DNA of 64,000 bases, from the NCBI GenBank assembly GCA_963377175.1, contig CAUJNA010003505.1, positions 62,001-126,000 on the forward strand. Reading direction: 5' to 3'. Shown piece after piece: positions 31,588 through 42,499 of this stretch. Numbering within the stretch: position 1 is the first letter of the stretch; every line of letters begins with the position of its first letter. Below the pieces are notes generated by a model that ran no database searches, was not told the DNA's origin, and worked only from the letters and a program-made list of their open reading frames with translations. This stretch comes from Effrenium voratum (Eukaryota > Sar > Dinophyceae > Suessiales > Symbiodiniaceae). A program made the translations under genes and the position numbers.

Positions 31588-32950
31588 GCGGCCTTTTTTG
31601 CTTTCCCGGGCGGTCGGGCCGGCGCGAAGGTGGAATTTGGTTGGTCAATTTGAGTGCGTGTTTTTGTTTGCATCTATTTTTTGAGAGCACCTTGTTTGGA
31701 GGCCGTTTTGAAGGGAAAGTAAAGGTACAACACCACGAGGGTATGCGTGTTGAGGCCAACGTTGACCCCATATTAATCAACCCCAGTTTAGCAATAGGGG
31801 GGTGCTCCCCTCCAACAGTGATGATCATAAATTAAACTCAGGGACACCCCAATGTGAATAAACTGGGGTTGATTGATATGGGGTCACCCGTATTTCAATC
31901 GGAGAGGCACTACTGTTTTTTTTTTGGTTTCCGCGAATTTCCGGTGCCAGATGTGCCATGGAAACACCGTTTATATTTGGGGGTACTGCGGAAAGACCTC
32001 GGTTCGGTTTCGTTTTGTGGATGCGGACTCCACCCAGGCCGCGGGCCCCAAGTAGTATGGATCAGATTGAAACAGAAGGTGCCTCCGGGTTCAGGGCACC
32101 GCTAATTGCTGTGTTTGATTGGTGGGACATGGAGAGTTCAAAGAATTTCAGTTCCTTCAGATTTGCTTGAATCCAAAGGGGAAGCTTCCCCGGAGCACCG
32201 CCAAGGCATGAATTTGAGGTGAGCTGATCGATGTTTTTGAATTGGTTGCTGGTTTTCTGGAGGTGGGCGACTCAGCGTCAATGCATTTCTGTGGTATCCT
32301 TGGGTGCGAATTCGGCGGCCCCCCAATCCAGGGAAAACCTGTGGAAGACCGCTGTTCTCCCGTTTCCGCCTTTGGCTTTATTTGGGGTGGATCACAAGGT
32401 CCTCTACATGGGGTGACCAGTTGGGAAGCCACCAAAGAAGATGACTGTCACCATGGACACATGCATGGGTGTATCCAGCTTGATGGCGCCCGAGGGAGAC
32501 CAGTTTCTGGCCTGTTTCCTTGTGGATACAACAAACTCATATTTTCCCTTGTTGGTGGTGCGCAGTTAACTAGTTAAGGGAATGCACATCCTCAAAGTGT
32601 TTGAAGATTATGCGCCTTCATGCCGGAAGTTACTCCCCACAAAGCGACTCCTCCTGGACCACCTAAGCTAGGATTTCAGGATTTGAAGCTCTGGTTCTTG
32701 TTGAAGCCAAAAGGGAAGATGTCGCCTACGCCCTGGAAGCTACCCTCGGCAGCGGTTCCCTTGTTGTGGTAAACCAATTCCAAGGACAATCATGTGTTTT
32801 TCGCATCAGAAAGGAGCCCAGTTGTGACCCCCCCGTTTTAAAGGGTCACCCAACATACATTTGGCTATGAAGCACTCGGAAACTTTTTGGCCCCCTGTTG
32901 GCTTTGACACCTCCTTCCGCCGCCAATCCCCAACGAAAAGACGACGCCAG
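31588..32950 (+). other. Intron 1 (GC-AG)
   Basis: Donor GCGGCC, acceptor ACGCCAG. Contains the inverted-repeat element at 31761-31886. No other coding segment recognised. Confidence 0.8.
31761..31886. mobile_element. Inverted-repeat element in intron 1
   Basis: GTTGACCCCATATTAATCAA and CCCCAGTTTA at the left are matched by TAAACTGGGGTTGATTGATA and TGGGGTCAC at the right, giving arms of about 28 bp around a 67-bp interior. Fits a MITE. Only one copy seen in the window. Confidence 0.8.
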
Positions 32951-33013
32951 GCTACCGGCGCTTCAACTCGGAGGTGGCGGCGGGCTGTGCGCTAGTCTGT
33001 GGCACAGACCAAG
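32951..33013 (+). CDS. Exon 2: GHMP kinase
   Basis: Completes the split Gly, then reads YRRFNSEVAAGCALVCGTDQ, matching the segment after the GEHSDWAGG motif in this family (YRR-N ... GT-QG). Ends CCAAG before GCGGGG (GC donor), leaving phase 1. Confidence 0.9.
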
Positions 33014-33473
33014 GCGGGGTTTGGGGCTCGCTGGCTCGCGAGGACCGGCAATTGCCGTGTTGGATGGGTGGGAAAGGGACACCTACCTGGCAGGTGCCGA
33101 ACTTTGAGAGAAGCGCACGATTTTTTTGTTCGCCCAGGGTGAATCTGCCGCGCTTGACTTTCACACCCGAGCCCCTTATTCGCCTCTAGGTGGTTCTACT
33201 GTTTGCTTAGAGAAGATGCTATATGAACCTGTCTGAACTGTATAAACCTGTTGGTCCAATACTGATTCCGAGCCAGAGCAACGGAGCCATGGGAGGGTTG
33301 TGGCCTGAATCCTGCCCAAACTAGTCGCTGGGTTGCTGAATGAAGTTGATGATCCCTATCGCCACCACAAGTCAACCATGCCACTCGCCTGGGAACCACT
33401 GACAGACTCCAGCCACTGGACTTTGGGCGCAGCTCACGTCAAAACCGATTCGGCTAGAAGGTTAGAACAAGGG

Positions 33474-33600
33474 ATAGTCCCCTCGCCAGAACTGGGTGCC
33501 TGCGCCGCCATTCTGCTTGTTTACGTGGACATGGATCCATCGATCCCGACCATTTCAAGACCCATCGGTTTTGATCATGACTCACCTGGAGCACTCTGTG
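33474..33600 (+). repeat. Single copy of the sequence that makes the 40.9-42.2 kb satellite
   Basis: AGTCCCCTCGCCAGAACTGG resembles the satellite monomer AGTCCCCTTGCCGGAAATGG. The following GATCCAT...CCCATCGGTTTTGATCATGA and CTCACCTGGAG resembles the sequence just after the satellite at 42160-42205. It lies directly upstream of exon 3. Confidence 0.6.
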
Positions 33601-33620
33601 ACTCCAACGCCCCGGTGCAG

Positions 33621-33639
33621 GCCTCTATGCGCGGGCACG
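33621..33639 (+). CDS. Exon 3: 19-nt microexon
   Basis: Acceptor CCGGTGCAG then G. Completes the Gly split from exon 2 and reads GLYARA plus CG of an Arg codon, fitting the family pattern GTNQGL-A. The donor is inferred as GA (CACG before GAAACT), the only phase-consistent choice I could make with exon 4. The frame is open to about 33680, so a longer exon with an unusual donor is possible. Confidence 0.5.
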
Positions 33640-34450
33640 GAAACTCCCCGGCAGCAGCCGCCTGCTGTCCGGGGCTCAGGGGGATACTCACTTTAGCGGC
33701 TTTCTGGATGTGTCTCCACATGGCGCAGCCCCTCGCAACGAGTGGATTTCTGTCCTTTGCATCAACCCAGAACAGGTACCCATGAAAAAGACGGCACTAG
33801 TGGTTGTACATCTCATTTAACTCAACTCCGGGTTTGGGGGTGTAAACCATCTTAGATCGACATGATTTTCCACCAGAAACCGAGAAACCACCCGCACGCT
33901 CACAGAGCCTGTACAAAGTCAGAGTCCGTCTTTGGGGACCACCCAAAACCGAACTCCTCTCACTTCTGATTGAGTGGATTGGCGAAAAAGGGTAACCGAA
34001 CTTGTTGTTTGCCACTAAAGTCTTAGTGGTCTTCCCGAAAAGTATTAGACAGTCCAGGAGCTCAGGGAGTGAGTTCAGCGTGGAGCAAATTTCTTGGCCC
34101 AAATTTGGTGCGTCTTTTTAGAGGTGCCCTTTTGGGCTTTTAAATGAAAGCCAAAGGGAAAACCGAAGCCATTTTGGGGGCCGACTCCTATTTAAAGGCA
34201 TGCCCACAAAGGTTTTGGGAGTTTGAATTGTGTTTCTTGTAAAGGGTAAACTTGAAACCACCGCGGAACACCGCCAAACCTCCAAACCGAACCGCCATGT
34301 AGAGGGAAGCTGAATAAACAAGGGTATATACCCAACACTTGTCCAAAGCCCAACTTTCGAACTTCAAGATTCGGTGTCTTCGTTTGGCTGGAACCCAAAC
34401 CGCTTAGGGCTTTTGGCTTCTTGTCGCTACTTGCTACCCGTCGAATCGAG

Positions 34451-34563
34451 GCGCTACACCTCCTCCAGCGGCGAAAGCGTGGAGCTGGACCTGGACGACG
34501 CCCAAAAGCTGCGGAGCATGGCGCAGTCCGCCTCCACCTTCGCCTACATCGCCGGCGCGGAGG
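34451..34563 (+). CDS. Exon 4: GHMP kinase
   Basis: Reads RYTSSSGESVELDLDDAQKL then RSMAQSASTFAYIAGAE. FAYIAGAE fits the FFSYVAGVA helix of the family. Acceptor AATCGAG then G; ends GCGGAGG before GCTCGA (GC), phase 1. The first part is shorter than I expect for the family. Confidence 0.75.
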
Positions 34564-36006
34564 GCTCGAACGGCCAGTTGAAAGTGAGCTTCCTTTAAGT
34601 GGGGGGTGATGTTTAGGTCGGAAAGGTGCTGGTTTTTTCTTTTTTAGCTGGGGGTTCCCCTCCCTGGGTTTAAGGGAAGAGCCAACGAGCAGGAAATACA
34701 TGACAGCACTTACCAACGGATTAAAATGGAGGTTTCCACTTACCAGCCAGCTAGGCATTCTCCAAGCTGACGAAGCAATCTGGAAGCTGATTTTCAAACA
34801 GGTGTCTTTGTTTCAAACACTGTTCTTGGTTGGTCCCAACCCCTCAACAAGCACCTTCCTGACCCAGGCGGGGGGAGGCTTCTTTGTTTCAGCCACCAGT
34901 TTTGGTTTATGCCAACCCCTCAGCGAACAGCCCCGGGTTCCCGGTCTCCAAACCAAGAATATGTTGTATTGTAGGGTTCCCTAGATACGAAGCAGAATCA
35001 GGAAGTGTTAGCGTCTGAGCCGAGATAGCCAAGATTTGGCTTCTGAGTTTTTGCGTTTCAAAGGCGGTGGCCCCCTCCCATTTTGGCACAAAGGCTTTCA
35101 AAGGACCATGGCCCCTTCTTCGGCTCAGTTCTCACAGCTCAACTTATCTCGAGACCTAGGGTAAATTACGCCTTCCCTGGATGAATGTCCCTTACTAGGA
35201 GATTCCAATTCCTATTTTCGGTTGAACTCAAGTAACTTGGCCAGATGAAGCCAGTATTTTTGTCAACATACGTGTGGCGAATGATCTCCGAGCTGTGCAA
35301 TACGTGTTTGCCCACTCCGAAGTGCAGTATGTCCTCCAGCTTTTATCATGGAGGGCCGGCAATGCCTATGATCCACGTCTTTGCGATCTCCACGCCAGGG
35401 CTTTCATGGGATACAGGGAGCGCTGTGCCACATACCCCCAATTCGGCCCCTTTCAAGGGCTCACATGGCTCACGCCTGTGGGGCTGGCCCCGACTTGAAC
35501 CTCTTGCGGCTTTGCGCCATATATCTTCACCGCTCCTGGCCCGCATTTTCTTTGTTCAATAGTTGTTGTCTTGCTTGTTTGCTGCGCAAACAACGATTTT
35601 GCTGACGGAACATATTATAGGGTTGGGAACATATCATAGGGGTTTGGGTCAACATTTCCAGTGGCCTGTGCTCCATCGGGGGGAATGGGTGATGACTCAC
35701 CAAATGTTCTGCAAGAACCTCACTACTGTAATGTTTGTACGCCCCTTATAGGAACACTATATATTGACGGTACCTCACATTGGATTTCTCGGGGTACTCC
35801 CAAAACTGGGGACACGACAATTGCCTTTTGCCCCCAGTTTTGGAAAACCGATGAAACTATAGAATCTGCTTCACAGGGCATTATGTTTTACACATATGTA
35901 TTTGTTAAGCTTTTCGTAAGGAGACGGTACCAGGCACCCCGGGGATGCGACCAATGTAGCACTCATTTTTCCCGTTCTGTAGACTTCACTGCACCTCTCG
36001 CGAGAG

Positions 36007-36085
36007 GCGTGGTGGTGGAGCTGGGGAAGCACTTTCGGGTGGGCGGCGCGGAGATTGTGAACTATCAGTCAGACCTGCCCATTAA
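36007..36085 (+). CDS. Exon 5: GHMP kinase
   Basis: Reads GVVVELGKHFRVGGAEIV then NYQSDLPI. DLPI-K leads into the ATP-binding loop as in the family pattern (DLPVKKGLSSSAA). Acceptor CGCGAGAG then G; ends ATTAA before GCGCGG (GC), phase 2, completed by exon 6 to give Lys. Confidence 0.88.
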
Positions 36086-36704
36086 GCGCGGGGACCCGGA
36101 CGAAACGTTTCGCCTAGATTCATAGACGCCAGGAATGAAAGTCGGGCTAGTGAAATTGTTGGTTGAAGAGTTGAGGGGTGGCTTTTGGGGCAGGGGAAAG
36201 ATTTGATGAGGAATAGAAGCCGTTGAACCATGGGAAGGTTGCCCCTTAGACAGTCCTTATGGAGTAACCCCAGTTGTCAGACGGGAAATCAGTTAGATTG
36301 TGTTCAGTTTGCTCCATTGGTTGGAAGGCTGTGTTCTTCTGACCCCCAACTTGTTTTTGGGGCCCAGAAGCGAAGAGGCAAGATCAAAGAAGAAATCAAA
36401 CGGGTCCCAGGTGGTTTTGGGGGAGGGGGCGGGCCAAAAAACGGCGCGGCGTTCTCTTGCTTTCGCTGTAAAACAAGATAAGAGCGAGGCGGCTGTCTGT
36501 TGGTTTCCCGTCAAAACAACCTTTGCCTTCTCGATGTTTCGCTGGCATCCACACCCTAGGCTTTCCTTACCTGAGATTTTCCTTGGGGGCGTTTGCTTGC
36601 CATGGTTGTTTTAAGGGGGGCACCAAGAATCAAACGCCTAGTGTCTTAGGGAACTTCCAAAAAAGGGCAGAACCCATTCGGCCATCGATCGCATTCTTTT
36701 CCAG

Positions 36705-36768
36705 GAAGGGCCTCTCCTCTTCCGCCGCCATTTGCGTGCTCATCGTCCGCGCGCTCAATCAGCTGTAC
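36705..36768 (+). CDS. Exon 6: GHMP kinase ATP-binding loop
   Basis: After one base reads KGLSSSAAICVLIVRALNQL Y. GLSSSAA is the Pro/Gly/Ser-rich ATP-binding motif (motif 2) of GHMP kinases. Acceptor CTTTTCCAG then G; ends CTGTAC before GCCGCT (GC), phase 0. Confidence 0.92.
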
Positions 36769-37192
36769 GCCGCTTGGCACATGAGCAGCTGAACGGAAGG
36801 GTTTGCCCCAAGCACAGTCTCCCGTCATCATGACGAGTAGTGGCAGTGGCTTCCTCAGGAACCCGGTTGGTTGCTCTTTGTTCCTGCCCTTCTAGGGTTC
36901 CGATCGCTTGGATGGGGGGAAGGTGAAGCATCCCAACGGAGCCGAATTGTGATCGGCCCCGTCCGACGGGCCCGACTTTCAAATACCTTCATCCCATTTT
37001 TAGTTCTAGTTTTTGCTTTTGATGTTCTTTAGAAGAAGCGCCCCTTGATGGGTTTCTTCCGTTACCATCCCACTTTTCTAGGAAGATCTCCTTGTGGGGG
37101 AAGGTGACCTTCTTTTTCGGTTTCACTGCAATGCGGCTTTTTGCCACTGCACGTGTATTGGGTTCCCGTTCCCCGCCCCCTCCTTTCTTTAG

Positions 37193-37297
37193 GACTTGAA
37201 GCTCACGGTGCATGGGGAGATGGACATGGCCTACCGCGGGGAGATCAACACCCCGAGTCGCTGCGGGCGCATGGATCAGTGCGTGGCCTTCGGTCGG
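37193..37297 (+). CDS. Exon 7: GHMP kinase substrate region
   Basis: Reads DLKLTVHGEMDMAYRGEINT then PSRCGRMDQCVAFGR. EM--AYRGEI-TPSRCGRMDQ is strongly typical of this sugar-kinase branch and includes the catalytic-region acidic residue in MDQ. Acceptor TTTCTTTAG then G; ends GGTCGG before GCGGCG (GC), phase 0. Confidence 0.93.
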
Positions 37298-38446
37298 GCG
37301 GCGCCTCGGACCGCGGAACGGCTCCGGAGTTGGGGCTGTGGGTTCGGGCGGGGTTTCGGGGGGATGGTGGTGGGAGGCTCATGTTCCAGGCGAGCTAACG
37401 AGCTGAGGGCGGGATTAAGGTGGGTTGAGGGTCTGTTCAGGGTCTGTTTAGGGTGGGCACAGGGTTGGCTTCGAGTTGGTTTGGGATGGGTTTAGAGCAT
37501 GGTTAGGGTCGAGCCGGAAGCATACCGTTAGGAAGGCAAAATGCTCACCCACGACGAAGGCTGCTTCTAGGGGGATTCCCACGCTTTATGAGTTGTAGCT
37601 GACCCAGGAATTCTTCTGGTGTGGGTTTCGGTCTCAAAAGGGGGCTTGGCAAATGGCGGGACCTGGCGCTTTCCCTTTCAAACTAAACAGCTTTCCAAAT
37701 GACCATCCCCGCGGCTTTGAAGACCCAATGTAATCGCTAGAGGTCTTTTGTCTCCACGAGAGCCACGAGAAAAGCCACTGTAGAAAGGGAACAAAGCACA
37801 GTGTTCCTCGCAGGGTTGCTCTTCGTCGAGGAAGGGTTATTCCATCTGGTGAACCGCGGCAAAATGGGAATCGTAGCCGTTCTTGCCACCACAAACTTGT
37901 TGAAACGCAGCCAATTCATTTTCAGAAAAACATCTCGACCCCTCCTTCCAGCGGCCGGCCGAGAAACCCGCATTTTATGAGCAGAGGCATTGAGCTTCGC
38001 GACGTGGTTGGAGTAGGGTTTAAACAAGGACCCATTCTTTTTACCGGAGGACCGGAAGGGTTTTAAGCAATGTGCAAAGGAAACAACCAACCAGCCGCCA
38101 ACTTGCGCCGATCGGGTCTTGGGAGACTGCTTCTAGTTTCCCTTACATTCAACAGGGCGTCCGCAATGGTACTTGAGTTGACACTACGGGCCATTTCCCA
38201 CAAGAGCCAGTTTTTGACAACCCACCACAAGCCAACGATAAAATAGGTTACGGTCAAACAACAGGTTGGAGCTTGGAGAAAAGGGCATGTGTCAAAATAG
38301 GGGGCTTTCCTTTTGGTTTCTCATTCAACCAACCTGGAAAGGATACCAACCCAATAAAACGCACAGCCACAGCCTTGTCAGCAATGATGCTCCCTTGAGA
38401 CTTTAAGAGGCAAAGGTCTGAAGTGGACATGGCGATTTAGATTTAG

Positions 38447-38545
38447 GTCACCAAGATGACCTTCGACTCGGACCTGGTCTCCACCGAGCCCGTGCGATCC
38501 GCCTCTGCCATCCACATGGTTGTGGTGGACCTCTGCGCCAAAAAG
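38447..38545 (+). CDS. Exon 8: GHMP kinase
   Basis: Reads VTKMTFDSDLVSTEPVRSAS then AIHMVVVDLCAKK. The strand HMVVVDL followed by KKD fits FVIVDL-A-KDT of the family. Acceptor GATTTAG then G; inferred GA donor (AAAAAG before GACCCA). Because exon 9 also begins GAC, the boundary could slide by up to three bases without changing the protein. Confidence 0.88.
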
Positions 38546-39248
38546 GACCCAGGGGGGTAACTGGTACCCAACTCCAGTCGAAGTCTTTGGGCCCCTGAGC
38601 TGCATCTACAATTAAACCCTCAAGAAGGCCTTACTCCCCCCCCCCCGCCCACAGCCTCTGTTGGAGGCCATGAAGGGTGTTGGGTGTACGCCTGACTGAC
38701 AATGGGGGGGGAGAGGGGCATTGCCCCTCTCTGCTCGCCTTTGGGATCTTTTCTTGAGGTTTCGACTATGGGGCAGATCCAAGCAGACATGTGTTTTCCG
38801 TTGGGGACAAACGCTCAGGGCAATCAACATGGAAACTCCATTTGCACACACTGAGTGTATTGGCGAGGACACAGATGCAGAAACAGGAATTGTTTTTCAT
38901 CTTCACCTTTCCTTGGTGGTTGAAAGGAAAACCCGGGTCGGCAGAAATCACCCAGTGGAACCAAAACCAGTAGGGTGCAAGGGCATTTGCCATGACTGTC
39001 TTATGAATCACCTTTGGTTCGGTTCAGCTGCGGCCTCTTTTTCCTGCAAGCGAGTGTCCTCTTAGCGGATGACTGCGATTCGCCCATGGTTAGGACTGTG
39101 ACCAATGGCCCTTGTTTCAACTTGGGCATGTCCCCCCCCACAAACAAACAAAACAGGTTCTTCTTTTGGTTTCCCTTTCACCCGACTTGAACGGGTTTCC
39201 TCAACACATGCACCCACTGGGTTAGCTCCAGACAAATGGTGCATGGAG

Positions 39249-39281
39249 GACACCAAAGAGATCCTGAAGTGCTTGAACGAG
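39249..39281 (+). CDS. Exon 9: 33-nt exon, GHMP kinase
   Basis: Reads DTKEILKCLNE, fitting the family DT-EIL-AL--. Acceptor GCATGGAG then G; ends AACGAG before GCGTGG (GC). Phase 0 at both ends. Confidence 0.85.
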
Positions 39282-40109
39282 GCGTGGCCGATGTTGCTCA
39301 TTTTTGGGGAGGACCTTTTAAGGCGCTCACTGGCGTTCGAATCCCCGAGTTGGGTTCGGTCAAGCTGAGTAGTCTATGGTTTCTTTGGGAGGGGCGAGAA
39401 GGAACTCTCTAAATTGCCCAGAGAGGCCCGAAGACTGTCTAGTTTCCCCATGTCCGGTTGGGTGACAGTGAATCTTGACCGTTGCTCAAAATGGGCGTGT
39501 CTTGAAACGGGTGGTTTCCCTTTTCCACGCAAACCCCAAAACCGGTACCAGCTCAAAGAGGCAGCCAAAGAGAACCGTTGAGTTCATGTCTCTGAAGGCT
39601 GTCTTCTTTCGATCCCCTCAAGACCCAACCAAAGAGGGGAGTCCCGAACATCGCCAGGCGGAGTTGGGCCATGTTTTTTTCTTCTTCTTTTTTCTTCTTT
39701 TTTTTCCAAAGCAACACGCTGCCTGGACAAGAACTACTTTCGGTTTTGCCCAACCGGGGTGCATGGTAGGTACTTTGAACCAGCTTCTCCGCCAATGGTT
39801 GAAGCTTGGATGTGGCCAAGGGAATCCTTCAAGGGAAGTCATATGAGCTTGAGCCAAGAGACCCCACCCCAAAAAGAGAACACGCAAATCACTTTCATAG
39901 GTTGTGCGAAGAAGTTATGAGAGCGAGGGTCAATATTTACCCACCTCCAAAGATGGCATTGGGCACACTCACCAAAATGCCATTGAGACAGGCGGGTTAC
40001 ACCCTCCAACTTCATTGTCATTGGCGGACATAGTGTATGAGTCATATGAGCATTATTGTAGTTAGGGCCCTTGGGGGGGGGGGGGGCCAGGAAACGTCCT
40101 GAGACCCAG

Positions 40110-40178
40110 GCCTACCCCTTCCCGCAGAGCGATGCGGACAAGGCATTGCACGCACTGCTGGGGGAAATGAACCAGCAG
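40110..40178 (+). CDS. Exon 10: GHMP kinase
   Basis: Reads AYPFPQSDADKALHALLGEM NQQ. YPF at the start matches the family segment after EIL-AL. Acceptor GAGACCCAG then G; ends CAGCAG before GTCTGC, one of only two GT donors in the gene. Confidence 0.85.
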
Positions 40179-40393
40179 GTCTGCCCCTGGGACGGCAGAC
40201 TTAGTTTTTGTGTTTTTTTTCCTCAAATTTTGAGTTGGTGGGGTTTTGACTTCATAGTCGTTTTTCATGTTCTTCCCTAGCCTTTCGGGCGTTCTTTCGA
40301 GTGGTTTTGGGTGCGTGTGTTTTTGTGGGAGGGCCTCTTCCCAGACAAATTCGTCGTCTTCAGGGTTTAAGCTGCTTCAAACATGGTTTCCCT

Positions 40394-40500
40394 CCCCCCC
40401 ACCCCCTCACTGTCCCTCCCTCCCTCCCTCCCTCCCCCTCCCCTCCCTCCCCCTCCCTCCCCCTCCCTCCCTCCCCTCCCTCCCTCCCTCCTCGCTACCC
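40394..40500. repeat. (CCCT)n-type microsatellite in intron 10
   Basis: CCCTCCCTCC and CCCCCTCCC runs, ending in the C tract just upstream of the exon 11 acceptor, where it doubles as a very long polypyrimidine tract. Confidence 0.92.
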
Positions 40501-40515
40501 CCCCCCCCCCCGCAG

Positions 40516-40617
40516 GCTCTGGGCACTCGCTCCGTTCGAACGCACGTTGCAGGCGCCGAGGCCGTGGAGGTCCTGGGCCTGCGCGAGGAAGGTCTCGCCG
40601 CGGAGCGCCTGGGCCAG
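40516..40617 (+). CDS. Exon 11: GHMP kinase
   Basis: Reads ALGTRSVRTHVAGAEAVEVL then GLREEGLAAERLGQ, alpha-helical, in the position of the family segment with EAL--GD--RLG-LM. Acceptor CCCGCAG then G, preceded by a long pyrimidine tract (the CCCT microsatellite); ends GGCCAG before GCGGGG (GC). Phase 0. Confidence 0.8.
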
Positions 40618-40959
40618 GCGGGGCCGAGGCTCAGTTGTTCAGTGGCACCACTTCTGTTTCCCCTTCTTTTTTTTTTGGGGGGGGGCTGCCCCACTAAACA
40701 TGGTCTTCCCCAAAAAGGGTTCCCCTTTTTTTCCTTCCAGGGTCACTGAACAACTGAGTAGGTGTCCTTTTTGGTTGGTTTGCTTAAAAATAGGTTTGGC
40801 GATTCCTGGTTTAGATGAGGTTTCTTCCATTTACCGGGTAACCCATCTATTTTTCCAACAGGCCACCTGTGGATTGGAGCCTTCGGGTAAGTGAAGGTTG
40901 AGGGACAGTTCCCTTGCCAGAAATGGTGCTTTGGCCGCCTCTTCAATTATTGGGTGCGA

Positions 40960-42165
40960 CAGTCCAAATGGGTGCCTTAGAACGCCTTTTGAAGTCTTGA
41001 AGCATGTTTGAAGTCTTGAAGCATGTTTCTGTGAAGGTGAGACAGTCCCCTCGCCGGATATGGGTGCTTTAGAACGCCTTTTGAAGTCTTGAAGCATGTT
41101 TCTGTGAAGGTGGGACGTCCCCTTGCCGGAAATGGGTGCCTTAGAACGCCTTTTGAAGTTTTGAAGCATGTTTCCGTGAAGGCGGCACAGTCCCCTTGCC
41201 GGAAATGGGTGCCTTACAACGCCTTTTGAAGTTGTGAAGTATGTTTCTGTGAAGGCGGGACAGTCCCCCTGCCGGAAATGGGTGCCTTAGAGCGCCTTTC
41301 GAAGTCTTGAAGCATGTTTCTGTGAAGGTGGGACAGTCCCCTTGCCGGAAATGGGTAACACCTTTTGAAGTCTTGAAGCATGTTTCTGTGAAGGTGGGAC
41401 AGTCCCCTTGCCGGAAATGGGTGCCGTAGAACGACTTTTCAAGTCTTGAAGCATGTTTCTGTGAAGGTGGGACAGTCCCCTTGCCGGAAATGGTTGCCTT
41501 AGAACGCCTTTTGAATTCTTGAAGCATGTTTCTGTGAAGGTGGGACAGTCCCCTTGCCGGAAATGGGTAGCACCTTTTGAAGTCTTGAAGCATGTTTCTG
41601 TGAAGGTGGGACAGTCCCCTTGCCGGAAATGGGTGCCTTAGAACGCCTTTTGAAGTTTTGAAGCATGTTTCCGTGAAGGCGGCACAGTCCCCTTGCCGGA
41701 AATGGGTGCCCTACAACGCCTTTTGAAGTCGTGAAGTATGTTTCTGTGAAGGCGGGACAGTCCCCCTGCCGGAAATGGGTGCCTTAGAGCGCCTTTCGAA
41801 GTCTTGAAGCATGTTTCTGTGAAGGTGGGACAGTCCCCTTGCCGGAAATGGGTAACACCTTTTGAAGTCTTGAAGCATGTTTCTGTGAAGGTGGGACAGT
41901 CCCCTTGCCGGAAATGGGTGCCGTAGAACGACTTTTCAAGTCTTGAAGCATGTTTCTGTGAAGGTGGGACAGTCCCCTTGCCGGAAATGGTTGCCTTAGA
42001 ACGCCTTTTGAATTCTTGAAGCATGTTTCTGTGAAGGTGGGACAGTCCCCTTGCCGGAAATGGGTGCCTTAGAACGCCTTTTGAAGTCTTGAAGCATGTT
42101 TTCCTTGCCGGAAATGGGTGCCTTAGAACGCCTTTTGAAGTCTTGAAGCATGTTTCTGGGTCCAT
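40960..42165 (-). repeat. About 71-bp satellite with a 497-bp higher-order repeat
   Basis: Monomers read GTTTCTGTGAAGGTGGGACA, GTCCCCTTGCCGGAAATGGG and TGCCTTAGAACGCCTTTTGA, then AGTCTTGAAGCAT. Variant monomers recur in the same order: TTTCCGTGAAGGCGGCACAG at 41171 and 41668, and GCCTTACAACG / GCCCTACAACG at 41211 and 41708. Both pairs are 497 bp apart, giving a block of about seven monomers present nearly twice. The minus-strand ORFs here are repeat artefacts. Confidence 0.93.
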
Positions 42166-42499
42166 TTTAATACCAATCGGTTTTGACTATGACTCAGTTG
42201 GAGATGTGCAAGACTTGGAGGATTCTCCAGAAAACCCACCACTCAGAGGGTTGGTTTCTCAAGTTGGACACCTAGCCAGGTGGGTTTCCGCGAAACCCAC
42301 CGCCAACAGGCTTTGAAAGGGTACCCTTTGAAAACACCAGACTGGGTACTCACTCGGGCGAAACCCTGGAAATTCTGCAATGGCAGTGGGATGGATTGTT
42401 CCTTACTTTTTTCCCAAGAACCCCTCTGGGGTTGGGTTCTCGTTTAGTTGTCTAACCGCGAGGGAGCGAGGATCGGCAGGGGTTCGACCCAAAGTGTAC

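Noticed and set aside
37400..37500. TTTAGGG-like motifs resembling dinoflagellate telomere repeats
   Set aside because: Only a few scattered, imperfect GTTTAGGGT / GTTAGGGT matches without a tandem register.
41141..42165. Minus-strand ORFs of 150-175 codons in the satellite
   Set aside because: Repeat artefact; the two are near copies because of the 497-bp higher-order repeat.
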